Below, in pieces: positions 11,678 to 22,651 of a DNA stretch of 64,000 nt (position 1 is its first letter; each line of letters starts with the position of its first letter). The notes under the pieces are model-generated. The model had not been told where the DNA came from. It searched no databases and was given only the letters and a program-made list of their open reading frames with translations. The DNA is from Branchiostoma floridae (taxonomy: Eukaryota > Chordata > Leptocardii > Amphioxiformes > Branchiostomatidae). The position numbers and the translations under genes were made by a program. The stretch covers positions 3,775,765 through 3,839,764 of the forward strand of contig NC_049988.1 in NCBI RefSeq assembly GCF_000003815.2, in the 5' to 3' direction.

Positions 11678-11855
11678 ATGATCACACCTATTTGTATTTT
11701 AGTCCATCAGAAACTCACACGCAGTTGACAGTAATTTCACCACAATAGCAGACTATGTGGTAGCTGCGAGATATCAAATCCAGATGTCCTTTCAGCTTTC
11801 GTAAAATAGCTGAAGATAACGCACCTTGCTCACAAAAATATACACACAGTTGTTT
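11678..11855. repeat. Local direct repeat, copy B
   Basis: Second copy of the sequence at 9897-10095; it carries a short deletion relative to copy A after GGTAGCTGCG. Confidence 0.65.
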
Positions 11856-12185
11856 TTTTATAGTCTAATTTTTACACACTGCCGTCGGCAAAAATAGTGT
11901 TTCAGCCCTTTTACAGATCAAGAACCGGACGTTAATGGGCATCTAGAACGATGGTCCAATCTAATAATTCGAGGTTCTTTTTTTCAACCGTTTTGCCGGA
12001 CGCCCAATTCACCTTGCAAACACAGCACCAGCAATATACAAGTAAACTGCCAATCCAAGGGTTTCAATTGACCTTGAACATCTAAACAGAAAAAGACAAT
12101 CGCAGTAATTTCTCTGTATCCATATAGCATCTTGCGCAATCGGATACACATATCTTCCCAGTAACAATGCCTTTTCTAACAACAA

Positions 12186-12231
12186 CCAAGGAGGTTAAAA
12201 CACAATCAAACAAATGTGTTTTAACCTCCTT
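12186..12231. repeat. Hairpin with 18-bp perfect stem (CAAGGAGGTTAAAACACA)
   Basis: Arms at 12186-12203 and 12214-12231 are exact complements around a 10-nt loop. The arm tip is the CAAGGAGGTTA word also forming the palindrome at 11125. It is probably a minimal MITE; no flanking duplication was identified. Confidence 0.65.
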
Positions 12232-12600
12232 GCAACAACCTAATATGAGGAAAGCATCTGGTATCATTTATGGCGGGTCGATCAATGTGTTGCTCCTATT
12301 CAATTGTCTGTCGCGCGCCGTGCATTATAACCGGCTTCACATCCACACGATAATTGACTAAGCCACTGACGGCGCGCTTATTAGAGGTACAAATGTGAGG
12401 CAAAAACCACATGCTCTCATATGACCTTCTTTCTCTCACTCGTGCAACACTCAACGGGATTCAATAGTTTTGTGAGAACCTCTGCTTACGTCTTCTGCAA
12501 TCCTCAAGGACAATCTACATACTTTACGGGCACCATCCGAACTGCAGTTTTGCTACTTAGGACTTTCCAGATACCGTTCCTTAGCAACTCCATCTACAGG

Positions 12601-15600
12601 ATGGCCGGACAGGATGATGATGACCCTTTTAATGACGCTTTTAGGCAAGCACAAGACTTGAACGCCGACATGGCAGGCCAGGCTAATGATGAGGAACAAG
12701 GCCCCCAGGTACCCACAGGACAACCTCCAGCGAATGGGAACCAACGCCGCAGTACCCGGTCCACGAATTACTACCACAGAAGATTTGTTTTGCTGCGAAC
12801 AATTTTTCAAGTCAACTCATCATCAATGCCGGCAGCAAGCCAATTGTGCCAGGCGTGGATCAAGATACACGATTCTTATACAAACGCTCAGCTGTTAGCT
12901 GTAATCCGGCGTGAGCTGGTGGCGCTAAATCTTGGCATCCGCCCAGCTGACCGGCGTCTGCTCGAAGCAGCTACGTTAAAGTAAGTTTAAATTTTGAATC
13001 ATCTAGCGTAGTTCTAATCAATTTGGCGTGTGAGCTTGATTTAAACTGATGACTTTGCCAAAGAATTATGCTAGAGTGGTCGTGTGTCGTACTCTCCAAG
13101 CAGAGGTACGGTTAGGCTCCGGCTTTTTTATTACGTTTTTAGGCGTTTTATCTGCCATCTTGCAATTGTCAACATCAAGTTGTTCTATTTTGCAATTCTC
13201 AACAAAACAGTACAAAATATAGAGCCCGATAAAACGCCTGAAAAAAGTAAACAAAAATCACAGCAGGAGCCTTACCTCAGCTTGGAGAGTAGTTTGTCGG
13301 TTGCTGGAGTCTTTCTTTTACATATGCATCAAATACCCAAAGACGGTAAGATTTACAGCTCACTTGGTTTCACAAACTTTGTATGTTCATTTTCGTTGAT
13401 CGTTGGGCAAAGAAGAGAAGAGACCAGATTGAGTACTAGTAATTAGTTTAACGCCCAAGTGTCGGAGCCGGCAGGGCGGGCACGTGGGCTGGCCGGGTTG
13501 TCATATATTAATAAAAATGAGCGACATTTTCCCCATATATGATAAGGCCACACCAATTTCATTTGTTGTTTCTCGGATTTTTTTCTGAAAAAAAATTGAG
13601 TCGGTCGGTCGAGAAAAGCAAAATAAAATTTGCAAAAAGTATGGGATAGGGGAGAACGAGGGGCTTACTCAAGTTACACAACAGAAATAGCAAGAGTGTT
13701 AACAAGTAACAGTTTCCAGCTTTTCTACACTATCTAGCTGAAATTCGTAGCTTTACAGTGCCAAACAGTTTCATATTTTCCCGTCGGCATTGTCTGGAAA
13801 AACTTGTGAATGGGACACGGAAGACTTATCGTCATTTCGCTACAAAAAAATCGCTGTTTTCGACAAAGTTTCGACGCCTCACGAGCACTTTGAAATAAGA
13901 TTGTCATCTTTACTTTGTGAATCACAGCCAGAGGGCCAAAAATTTGTGAGCTGTTTTCTGAAAATTCTACTAACTGTGCACATACGTGACTACTGAATCT
14001 CCTCAACGAAAGACAAAATTTTACTCTGAAGTAATTGCTAATTCTGTATAAAGTCGGGAATTTATTTCCCATTGAAGTTGTTTGGTTTATCCATTTCTAT
14101 TGACTTGTGAGTTCGAATAAAGTATTAATTCACTTTCGATCGGGGATCACAAAGCTTCTATTTGGCTCCTTTTGACGTTTTTTACTTCAAAAAATATGCG
14201 TTTTTATCGGACTTTCTATTTAGTACCGTTTTGTCGATGTCTTGCGGCCTAACCTATGCAGGCACACGGAAACTAATCTCCAAGCAGATCTTGCGTGGCA
14301 TAAAATAGTATAAGATTGAGCTGGGGTAGGAGTTTAGCCGGCAGAGGAGTTTCATTGTCCAGTTTGTGATACTACATTTGTATGTTATGCCATAGCAAGA
14401 TGCAAATTACACTGAACTATCATGCAATCCCCCATAAACCTAATCACTTTAACACATTATAGACGCCTCACACGTACATGTCGTTTCAGTGAGTAAAGAT
14501 TCCAAACTGTCCCATCTTTCCGTAGCACCACTCGTCTGTATGCATTCCGAAGGCGTACTGAGGCGAGGCCTGCGGGTATGGAGTGCATTGGAGGCGGACA
14601 GTTTCCATCATCCGATGTCTTGAAGAGTAATAGTCGACATGATGGAATAGTGTATGTGTTTGTCGGTAAGTCCATTTTGTGCAAGTTACTATTTCACATT
14701 TATACATTTATTTAGGCATTAAGGGCAAAAATCAATTGTAGTATTTTCTTGGGTTACAAGTTTACTATACCTCATGTATCTGGAAACTGTAAGCACAAGG
14801 TTGACAGGTGGCGTCGAAGTGTCAAAAACACAACGTGACATTTCTGTATGCAAAAATAACTTATTTTGATGACCAAGACACCGTGTTCACACCAAGATGG
14901 TTATTTCTTTGAAGGGCTTTGAAGGCAGTTAGAACAAAGCGGTTCGCCGCCCTGTGTTATTGTCTTTAATTAATTAATTGTCTTTGATGACCTTTGATGA
15001 GTAAAACAACATACTGTAAACAATGTAACACCTTTGGCAGGCAGGTTAGAAGGTTTCCCCCGCTTTTTGGACCAGACGACTGTCTGGTACGTATGTGTCA
15101 TGAGCTCTGTAATAAAGTTCACTGGCGGCTCACTTGCTCAGGGAGTAGAGGACAGGAGACAGTAGAGGGCAGGTGTCGAGAGAAGCGTTGGTCCTGACTG
15201 GGAGCTGGGAGCGAGTCGCCGGTGTCCTGTGTACGGAAAATGTCTTGTGTCGGTGTGGTCATTTCCCTCTAGTGTCGAACTCTTGTAGTGGAAATCACAA
15301 AAACATCTTTACCCCACTTATATCTTTAATGATAAAAGATCCTACAGTTCGAATTTGGCCTTGTATGCCAACAATGACAATTTTCATTTGAACCATTTTT
15401 TGTTTCTTATCACCTGCTGTAGACCGCCTGTCTGACACAGCGCAACCACAAGAGACAGCTCCACGCCCCCCCACACGGGCCCGTCAGCCAGCAGCTGCAA
15501 GACCACAAGAGACAGCTCCACGCCCCCCCACACCGGCCCGTCAGCCAGCAGCTGCAAGACCACGAGAGACAGCTCCACGCCCCCCCACACCGGCCCGTAC

Positions 15601-18600
15601 ACAAGAGACAGCTCCACGCCCCCCCACACCGGCCCGTACACAAGAGACAGCTCCACGCCCCCCCACACCGGCCCGTACACAAGAGACAGCTCCACGCCCC
15701 CCCACACCGGCCCGTACACAAGAGACAGCTCCACGCCCCCCCACACCGGCCCGTACACAAGAGACAGCTCTACGTCCTCGTGCGTCAGTCGGCGCAGATC
15801 GCCAACAGGGGGCTCCAGGTTTGGGTGAGAAAAGTCATACGCATGACGTAATCCATTATTATAAAAAGGGCAAGAGCCATACTTTTTAATGATAAGGAGT
15901 TTCAACACCTAAAAGAGCAACATGAAAAGGTCTATCATCACCTTAAAGTCACTTTGCAAAATAAAACTTCTTCATAATGTTGTTTCAGACATGACACGAC
16001 AGCGAGCTGAGGAACGCGGGGCTGACCAGTCGCCCCCGCGTACACCTTCACCTCCATTTGAACTTGAAGTAGAAGTAGACCAAGCTGACCATGGTCACCA
16101 GAATCCACTCATGCCCGCCATCCAAAGAAGTATGTGTGATTATCAGAATTTGGAGGGTAGATGTTGTTAAACAACGGAAGACAAGTAGCTTTGCTTACGG
16201 CTAGGACACTACATAGGCTATGACAGGATCTTCATTTATTTGAAATAGATAATTCCACACCTCTAGCTTATTTAAATTTTCTATATATTTTAATTGCACC
16301 ATGTCACGGAGTGTTGAGAAAGATAATCCTTGTGGTTTTGTTTCTAGGCTACATTGTGCGCAATGCTGTGGTGGACAGATACTGGGCACCAACGGGCACG
16401 GCGATCTGTAAGTTGGCGAACTTCTTAAATGTGCATTTGATTTTTCGATGGAGGATATTAGTTGATTCATAATCAATGACCCTAATGAAACAGTTGGGTG
16501 CTATTTTTGCATTTTTGATTTCATTGATATTACAGCAGGGCGTAATATGCTTAGTTTATTGTCGTAAGTGACATTCATGAGGTATAGGAGATCTTTCAAC
16601 CCTTGTTTCCTTTCCCTTTGAAGATGGACAAATTGAGGAAGACACCTCGGATCGAGGGTTTGTCGTTCCAGGTCAGTCTTTACTTGCCATTGAATATCTG
16701 CTTACCTTTTAAGTCTTTGCAAGCATATCACAATTGTCTTTCTCATAGAACAACAAACTGATTAAGTGCCAAAGTTCCTATCAAGGTCAAAGTCTGCATG
16801 ACAGATTAGGGGGGGGGGGTCGGATGGGGCAATGTGAATGCAGGTCGATTCAAGGATTTTTTTTAAAAGACCCCGCTTAATCAAGTGATTTAACATTTTA
16901 TTTACAGAAGGGATCGGCGGTAGGATCAGCAGGGCAGTTCGACTGCAAACAATGATCCAGATCCTAGTTGACCAGCCGGAGCGGGTGCCATATGTTTGGC
17001 CTTTGTCATTCAGTGAAGTAGGTGAAGGTTTACAGAGATGGGATTTATAGTTGTTTGCTTTGTCATTTCAAGATTGTAGCTGTGTTACATGTATAGGGCT
17101 TTTCCGGTGTGGTTAAATGTGCTTGGTCATTTTCAATTTCCATGCTCCATTTTTTTTCTCTATTGACAGGCAAAAGGAGCGTCAGTGTTTCTGGGAATTG
17201 TGGGCTTTGTTGCATTTATCATGATTGTAGGCTGTAAGCAGTCTTATGACTTTTCACTCCAAAGTTAATCCATCATTTATTCCAAATTATTTGTTCTAAC
17301 AGATGTGCGTCCAGGCATCCCGCGATGTGAGGCTGTTACTGGTCTTCCTCCTTAACGAGGAGACGATGGGTGCCTTGATGGCAATGATCAGGTAAACCGG
17401 CCTGTCACACACGGATGGGTTTAATAAAGACGGGATTTGTATGCAATTGTTCATTGCAAATATATCATTAGTTACACAATAAAGGCCTTGAGTTTTGGTA
17501 TTGTACATGATAGAAATGATATGGGTGCATGTTTACATGTCTTAAGCAGTTGATGTTGTGATATGCCCTACCGTATGGGCGACTTTTAAGATGTACATGC
17601 AGTTTTCAGGTATTAAGAAATGTGTTTGCTAACAATAAATTACATATATTGTTCGTCAGCAACTTCAGTGATGCAGAATCACGCATCACATACTTCTGGC
17701 CGTATGAAGCAGGGACACAGGATGCAGCTGAAGGTGAGTTGTTGCTGCTCAATTTGTCTCTCTCTCCCTCCACCCTCTCTCTTTGTCTCTCTCCCTTGAT
17801 ATCTATATATATAGGAAGTGAGATAGAGATGCAAAGTTGGCTTGATTGTTATTAAAAGTTTTGAATGTATATATTTTTCGGGTAGTGGGTCGGTTGTTAT
17901 TTCATACAATATAACCAATCGCTTAATCTTTGTATGTTAGAATTTAGATTTCAATCACTTCATGTATTTGAATTTGTTCATCTGCAAATAGCCCTGAATA
18001 GACATGAATCTGCTACACAACCTTTTACTATTATAACCTGGAAGCTTATGGTGAAATTGTTTCTGAAAAAAGGAAAAATGTTAAAATTTACTTTTCGCCA
18101 CAGTTACCCGGCACAGCCACATGGGAAGGTGCCCTATAATGCTGCTTATGGCTCCAATGGGACATGCCCAGATGCGTGTCATTCATTGGTTTCAAGGTAT
18201 TTCTTTTTTATACTTGAACGTCTTATCAGTACAACAGTATGTCATGCTGCTGTCACGTTGGCATTTTTCGAATTCAAACTGACGTCTAAGTTTGGAAGGT
18301 AACACTTTCACATACAATGTTTGCTTTTTGTATCATATTTGCAGACGCTGTTCCCCCGAGCCCAGACATCCTTACTAGCATTACAAGTTGCCAGGTTTTC
18401 CTGAATGCCGTCCGTCGAGACCGGTATGGCTTGTACCCATACATCCTTTGTTGACAGTTTATGACACAATGCACTTCAGTGAAGTTTGGATATAGATTGG
18501 AGTTTAATAAGGAGAAACACGAGCTTATATCGATTCAACTACAGTTGGTTGCATGAAACAAAATATTGTAATATTCTTGTTTTCCCTCTTGGTTTCTTGT

Positions 18601-19418
18601 TTTCCATCAGCGTTGCTGAAATCAATACCCGCATGTTAATAATAACGTTTTAGCACAATGTAGACAAAGGTGTTATCCAGGTGTCCTCCAAGCAAAGTTT
18701 GATGGGGAAAATCGTGAACTTTTCCTTATATGCCGTCTTTTTCTGTCAGCTATTTTAGTGGGGATAGCTGACATAAAAGGACACGATTTTCCCCGGCAAA
18801 CTCTGCTCGGAGAGTAACATCTAAGGTATATCAATGCTATTATCACAACCAATTAAAGCTATCATTGAAACATGCGTTTAAAGCTTTCCTTTTTTGTACT
18901 TTTAAAACCTTTGATAAGTGTAGATGTTACAAAATCATGCTTATATCTTAAAATTGATTATACTAGGGACCATATCCTGGAGGGGCAAGCCCTGCGCCGA
19001 CAACAAGACTTGCAATTTGCAGCGATGACTCAGAGGGTGTCCCACGACGTCGTCGACACAGTGACGGGGAACCAGGAAGCCAGCCCGGGGGTCGTCGACA
19101 CAGTGATGGGGAACCAGGGAGCCAGCCCGGGGGTCGTCGACACAGTGACGGGGAACCAGGGAGCCAGCCCGGGGGTCGTCGACACAGTGATGGGGAACCA
19201 GGGAGCCAGCCCGGGGGTCGTCGACACAGTGATGGGGAACCAGGAAGCCAGCCCGGGGGTCGTCGACACAGTGATGGGGAACCAGGGAGCCAGCCCGGGG
19301 GTCGTCGACACAGTGATGGGGAACCAGGAAGCCAGCCCGGGGGTCGTCGACACAGTGACGGGGAACCAGGGAGCCAACCCGGGCGTCGACGACACAGTGA
19401 CGGGGAACCAGGGAGCCA

Positions 19419-19450
<32 letters not shown>

Positions 19451-20986
19451 CCGAGGGATGAGACATTAGCGGAAGTTGTGGTAATAGTGGTATACTAGAC
19501 TATTTGAGCTGGACAGCTTTATTTCAGTGTCCATAGTAAGGTACATGAGACGACTGAAAACGATATACCAGCACTGATTTTACAGATTTCACCTTTTCAT
19601 AACATTTCATTATGTAAAGTATGTAGCAATCTGACTACTTGATACATATGTATGTGGTTTAGCTTTATGTAATCATACACAAATTATCAAATTCAATCGA
19701 GGATACAATATAAAGGAATTGTTTGCACATGTAGGGGAGCTCAGCCGACTCTTGAACTTGCTTTGTCAAACCACGATTTAACTGTGTTTATTTCTGTACC
19801 ATAGAGGCGTTCCTGGGAAGAAAGGTTTGCTACGGCCACAACCTCGCCTGGGACGGTAACTAGGGTAGGTTTCATGCTGTCTTGCTCTGTAGTACATGTC
19901 ATTGAATGTCCACATGGTAATCACAAAGACCAACGGATTTGTAACACCACCGCTTTATGACAAAATGTATCGATAGTCCACCCTTCACGATCCACCACTA
20001 CACCACTCAAGTGGACGGCCCTTTCGGCACAAACCCATGCACAGAAGTGATGTCATCTAAAACGCACTTTGAAATTGATTTGATATTGTTGACGCTCAAT
20101 CTCATCAAATATATAGTGAACCATGTTACTCTGATGGCAAGCACACAAGTAATTGTAAATGCACAAATATTTGATAAATTTCATTCATTTCCAGCACCAT
20201 CGAGTTCAACAATCGGAACGACACCATCCCTATCCCAGGCAGCAGACTGGGCCACACCAAGGGATGGTCCCAAACGTCCGCCAGCCCAACCCGCGACAGT
20301 ACCACCCAGCGGGGATGGTCCCAAACGTCCGACAGCCCAACCCGCGACAGTACCTCTTGCCGGGGATGGTCCCAAACGTCCGACAGCCCAACCCGCGACA
20401 GCCCCACCCAGCGGGGATGGTCCCAAACGTCCGACAGCCCAACCCGCGACAGCACCTCTTGCCGGGGATGGTCCCAAACGTCCGACAGCCCAACCCGCGA
20501 CAGCCCCACCCAGCGGGGATGGTCCCAAACGTCCGACAGCCCAACCCGCGACAGTACCTCTTGCCGGGGATGGTCCCAAACGTCCGACAGCCCAACCCGC
20601 GACAGCCCCACCCAGCGGGGATGGTCCCAAACGTCCGACAGCCCAACCCGCGACAGTACCTCTTGCCGGGGATGGTCCCAAACGTCCGACAGCCCAACCC
20701 GCGACAGCCCCACCCAGCGGGGATGGTCCCAAACGTCCGACAGCCCAACCCGCGACAGCACCTCTTGCCGGGGATGGTCCCAAACGTCCGACAGCCCAAC
20801 CCGCGACAGCACCACCCAGCGGGAATGGTCCCAAACGTCCGCCAGCCCAACCCGCGACAGCACCTCTTGCCGGGGATGGTCCCAAACGTCCGACAGCCCA
20901 ACCCGCGACAGCCCCACCCAGCGGGGATGGTCCCAAACGTCCGCCAATCTGTCCGACAGTCGCAGCCGCACCCCGGACAGTACTGA
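12601..20986 (+). CDS. FAF-like UAS-domain protein with expanded repeats, 14 exons
   Basis: Exons: 12601-12980, 14526-14575, 15423-15818, 15989-16129, 16348-16407, 16624-16671, 16908-17017, 17303-17391, 17660-17733, 18104-18196, 18345-18423, 18967-19480, 19805-19855, 20195-20986. All junctions are AG/GT, phases agree, and the total is 2877 nt, about 958 residues. Residues about 385-520 follow the UAS fold of FAF1/FAF2: SRDVRLLLVFLLNEE (strand and loop), ITYFWPYEAG, CPIMLLMAP, then a coiled stretch RRQQDLQFAAM matching the QQDEAY-type segment after UAS. Residues 144-275 are proline-rich repeats, 534-667 are 14-residue repeats plus ten Asp, and 718-946 are 17-residue repeats GMVPNVRQPNPRQPHPA. 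No UBX or UBA domain is visible. The 14526-14575 exon is inferred from phase and splice sites only; the start could lie upstream at 12421. UAS domains are known to bind long unsaturated fatty acids in FAF1/FAF2. The function here is unknown. Confidence 0.75.
13090..13291. mobile_element. Hairpin MITE (TACTCTCCAAGCAGA tips), UAS intron 1
   Basis: Tips TACTCTCCAAGCAGAGGTA and CTTGGAGAGTA, flanked by GTGTGTCG and GTTTGTCG (8 bp, one mismatch). Its arms (GTTAGGCTCC..., AGGCGTTTTAT and complements) differ from those of every other copy in the window. Confidence 0.75.
15450..15776 (+). repeat. Coding minisatellite 1 (57- and 39-bp units)
   Basis: Three 57-bp units then five 39-bp units share AGAGACAGCTCCACG and a run of seven C. 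Unit lengths are multiples of three. In the gene's frame they encode QETAPRPPTPART-type repeats. The opposite strand is also open, producing an artefactual long frame. Confidence 0.85.
17170..17233 (+). other. Possible alternative (poison) exon encoding a membrane segment
   Basis: It has a strong acceptor (pyrimidine tract then GACAG) and donor (GGCT then GTAAGC). In the incoming phase 0 it reads AKGASVFLGIVGFVAFIMIV, a plausible transmembrane helix. Including it shifts exon 17303-17391 and causes a TAA at 17353-17355. Skipping it joins the upstream and downstream exons in phase and restores the UAS domain, so it is left out of the main model. Confidence 0.4.
18683..18816. mobile_element. Hairpin MITE, diverged copy, UAS intron
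   Basis: Left tip TCCTCCAAGCAAAG and right tip CTCTGCTCGGAGAGTA. The arms GGGGAAAATCGTG and CACGATTTTCCCC are complementary and are the same arm type as 22510-22651 and 47034-47139. Central arms AGCTATTTTAG/GGGGATAGCTGAC form a second short stem. No clear target duplication. Confidence 0.65.
19049..19450 (+). repeat. Coding minisatellite 2 (nine 42-bp units) followed by (GAC)10
   Basis: The unit begins GTCGTCGACACAGTG and encodes VVDTVMGNQGASPG with M/T and G/E variants. A pure GAC tract at 19421-19450 encodes ten aspartates. It lies inside the exon 18967-19480. Confidence 0.9.
20261..20947 (+). repeat. Coding minisatellite 3 (51-bp units in a 102-bp alternation)
   Basis: Thirteen full 51-bp units starting GGGATGGTCCCAAACGTCC, plus one partial. 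Unit ends alternate between CACCCAGCG and CTCTTGCCG types, giving a 102-bp higher-order period. In the gene frame they encode GMVPNVRQPNPRQ followed by PHPA or (Y/H)LLP. At least five reading frames are free of stops across the array. Confidence 0.9.
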
Positions 20987-21068
20987 AACTTGCATATGAT
21001 TTGGTATGGTATCCTGGAACTTTAGTCATTAGCTATTCCTTGGCTGAACTGGGTGGAATTTGACTTTG

Positions 21069-21074
21069 AATAAA
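21069..21074 (+). other. Polyadenylation signal AATAAA of the UAS gene
   Basis: AATAAA lies 83 bp after the stop codon at 20984-20986, supporting the last exon and a short 3' UTR. Confidence 0.6.
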
Positions 21075-21115
21075 GGTACACAACTCACTATGGCTGTTCA
21101 GTCTCTGTTCTTGTA

Positions 21116-21289
21116 CAGTGGAAGCCAGTTAATTGCACGTCGGATAAACGCAGACTTCGGTCAATTGCACAGAATCCCAAAATCCCTTGGCGGTGCGGTC
21201 CAACTGGGTAACTTCGCATTATCGCACACGCCGGATAATTGCACGGAATTCGCTGGCAAATTGGGTGTGCAATTAAGCGGCTTCCACTG
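21116..21289. mobile_element. pogo/Tigger-like MITE, 174 bp
   Basis: Inverted termini CAGTGGAAGCC...AATTGCAC and complement, flanked by TA on both sides, as for Tc1/mariner-superfamily elements. A related fragment (AATTGCACGGAATCCC) lies near 43025-43045. Confidence 0.75.
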
Positions 21290-21291
21290 TA

Positions 21292-22509
21292 TTCTTATAA
21301 ATGTGACTGCTTCGTACAGATAGACTATTAGTGACACAAGCCGCCGATATGTAGTAAAACTACTTTATTGTTAACATTCGATCTTTCCATTGACATGAAT
21401 ATGTTAAAGTGTAGTTAAATGCAAGTGACATCTATGTGCGTGGACTTGAACTATTTACCGGATGGTCAGTGGCGACGAAAACGACGTACATGTATGCATA
21501 ATAAGAGCAGATTAGTCTTAAGTTTAATCAAGGAGGTTGAAAAAGGAAAATAACAATCTACTAACAGTATCCACAGCTAGCCGCGCTTTAGTTATAATAC
21601 TACACTAGTACTCCTGGTTAGGAAGACACGTTGTGAAACTATCCATGAAAGATATCATATTCTTTGACTCGAATTCGGAAATGGGGCCAGCAACTGGAAG
21701 ATGGAAGTGTCACACGATGAGGGTGTCCTTGCTGTGGTTTACTGGACAGAAACAACGTTATCTTGCTACTCCGGCAAGAGGTTCGGCAAGTTTACAATAC
21801 TTCTACTAGTTTCTATGAGTTTTTGTCGAGGCTTTCTATTTTGTGCTGTTTTCGTCGTCATCCAGCCAAATTTGGCAGCACTTGAACCCCACTGTTACAA
21901 TATTTAGGAAACCATCCCCGTACTAACCTCTGCTTGGAGAATAATCCATGTCATACGCTACGTCAGCCGAGGAGCTATCACGTGACTCGAAGCCAACCAC
22001 TGCCCTCACAGCCCCTACACACCGCTATTCAATTTCAAGTAACCGTTAGTGGCGTACCAGACATCTCTTGTAGATTGTTAGTTTCGTGCAAGTAGGTTAA
22101 AAAATCCTTGGTTTGGTGGCAGATGAATGCAGTTGAAAGGACACCAGGGCTAAGGTAGTGACCATCTAACACTATGGGGTAAGTGGCACTTTCTACGTTA
22201 TATGCTGAGTAAGAACATTCTGTTTGTTTTCATTACGACGATTTTGTCTCAGAACCACTTTGATTATGAAAATTCAAGATGGCGACACCACGCGTTTGAG
22301 CAAAGTTGAAAAATATGGGTGTAGGAAACAGCACAAATAAGTATGTTTTCTACGATCTACGAGCGGCCAAGTCTGGCTATAAAAGGCTATAGATTTCTTG
22401 GTCAATCATCTAGTTCAGTATGGGTCAAACTTGGTCCATGGTCCAGTAAATTTTCGGCGAGGCATTTCCATGGCCGTCCACGCCACAGAGCACTGCGGTA
22501 GGCAGCGCT
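21292..22509. other. Intergenic DNA, no gene recognised
   Basis: No exon chain or domain. A solitary hairpin-family right tip (CCTCTGCTTGGAGAATA) is at about 21931-21947, and a CAAGGAGGTTG tip near 21533. Confidence 0.45.
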
Positions 22510-22651
22510 TACTCTCCAAGCAGAGGTTGGTGGGAAAAATCGTGACCTATTCCTAATCCTATGATCATATTTTTTTTTCGACCGGCCTTCCCACCAACGG
22601 TTGGATAGGAATAGGTCACGATTTTCCCCACCAACCTCTGCTTGGAGAGTA
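22510..22651. mobile_element. Hairpin MITE, near-perfect copy
   Basis: Tips TACTCTCCAAGCAGAGGTTG and complement, with the exact 9-bp duplication GGCAGCGCT at 22501-22509 and 22652-22660. The arm GTGGGAAAAATCGTGACCTA pairs with its complement. It is the best-preserved member in the window and the best evidence for target duplication length. Confidence 0.85.

Larger units (their letters stand above)
9690..12600. other. Divergent intergenic spacer between the integrase (-) and UAS (+) genes
   Basis: About 2.9 kb separating two genes that start away from each other, so promoters for both should lie here, though no TATA or Inr element is clear. It holds a local direct duplication (9897-10095 and 11678-11855) and two CAAGGAGGTTA palindromes. 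No additional exon chain could be built. Confidence 0.5.

Noticed and set aside
15384-15908. Minus-strand repetitive frame (YGPVWGGVELSL repeats)
   Set aside because: It is the complement of coding minisatellite 1; the plus strand has matching splice sites and phases, the minus strand has none.
18963-19466. Minus-strand Arg/Pro-rich frames over the 42-bp repeat
   Set aside because: Shadow of the plus-strand exon; no splice context.
20126-20995. Minus-strand frames of 223-289 residues over the 51-bp repeat
   Set aside because: Openness in many frames is a property of the repeat. Only the plus-strand frame beginning at 20195 fits an upstream exon phase and an AATAAA downstream.
19957-21063. 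Plus-strand 368-residue frame (GDGPKRPTAQPATAPPS repeats) as an independent gene
   Set aside because: Same array in another frame; it does not join the exon at 19805-19855 in phase, whereas GMVPNVRQ does.
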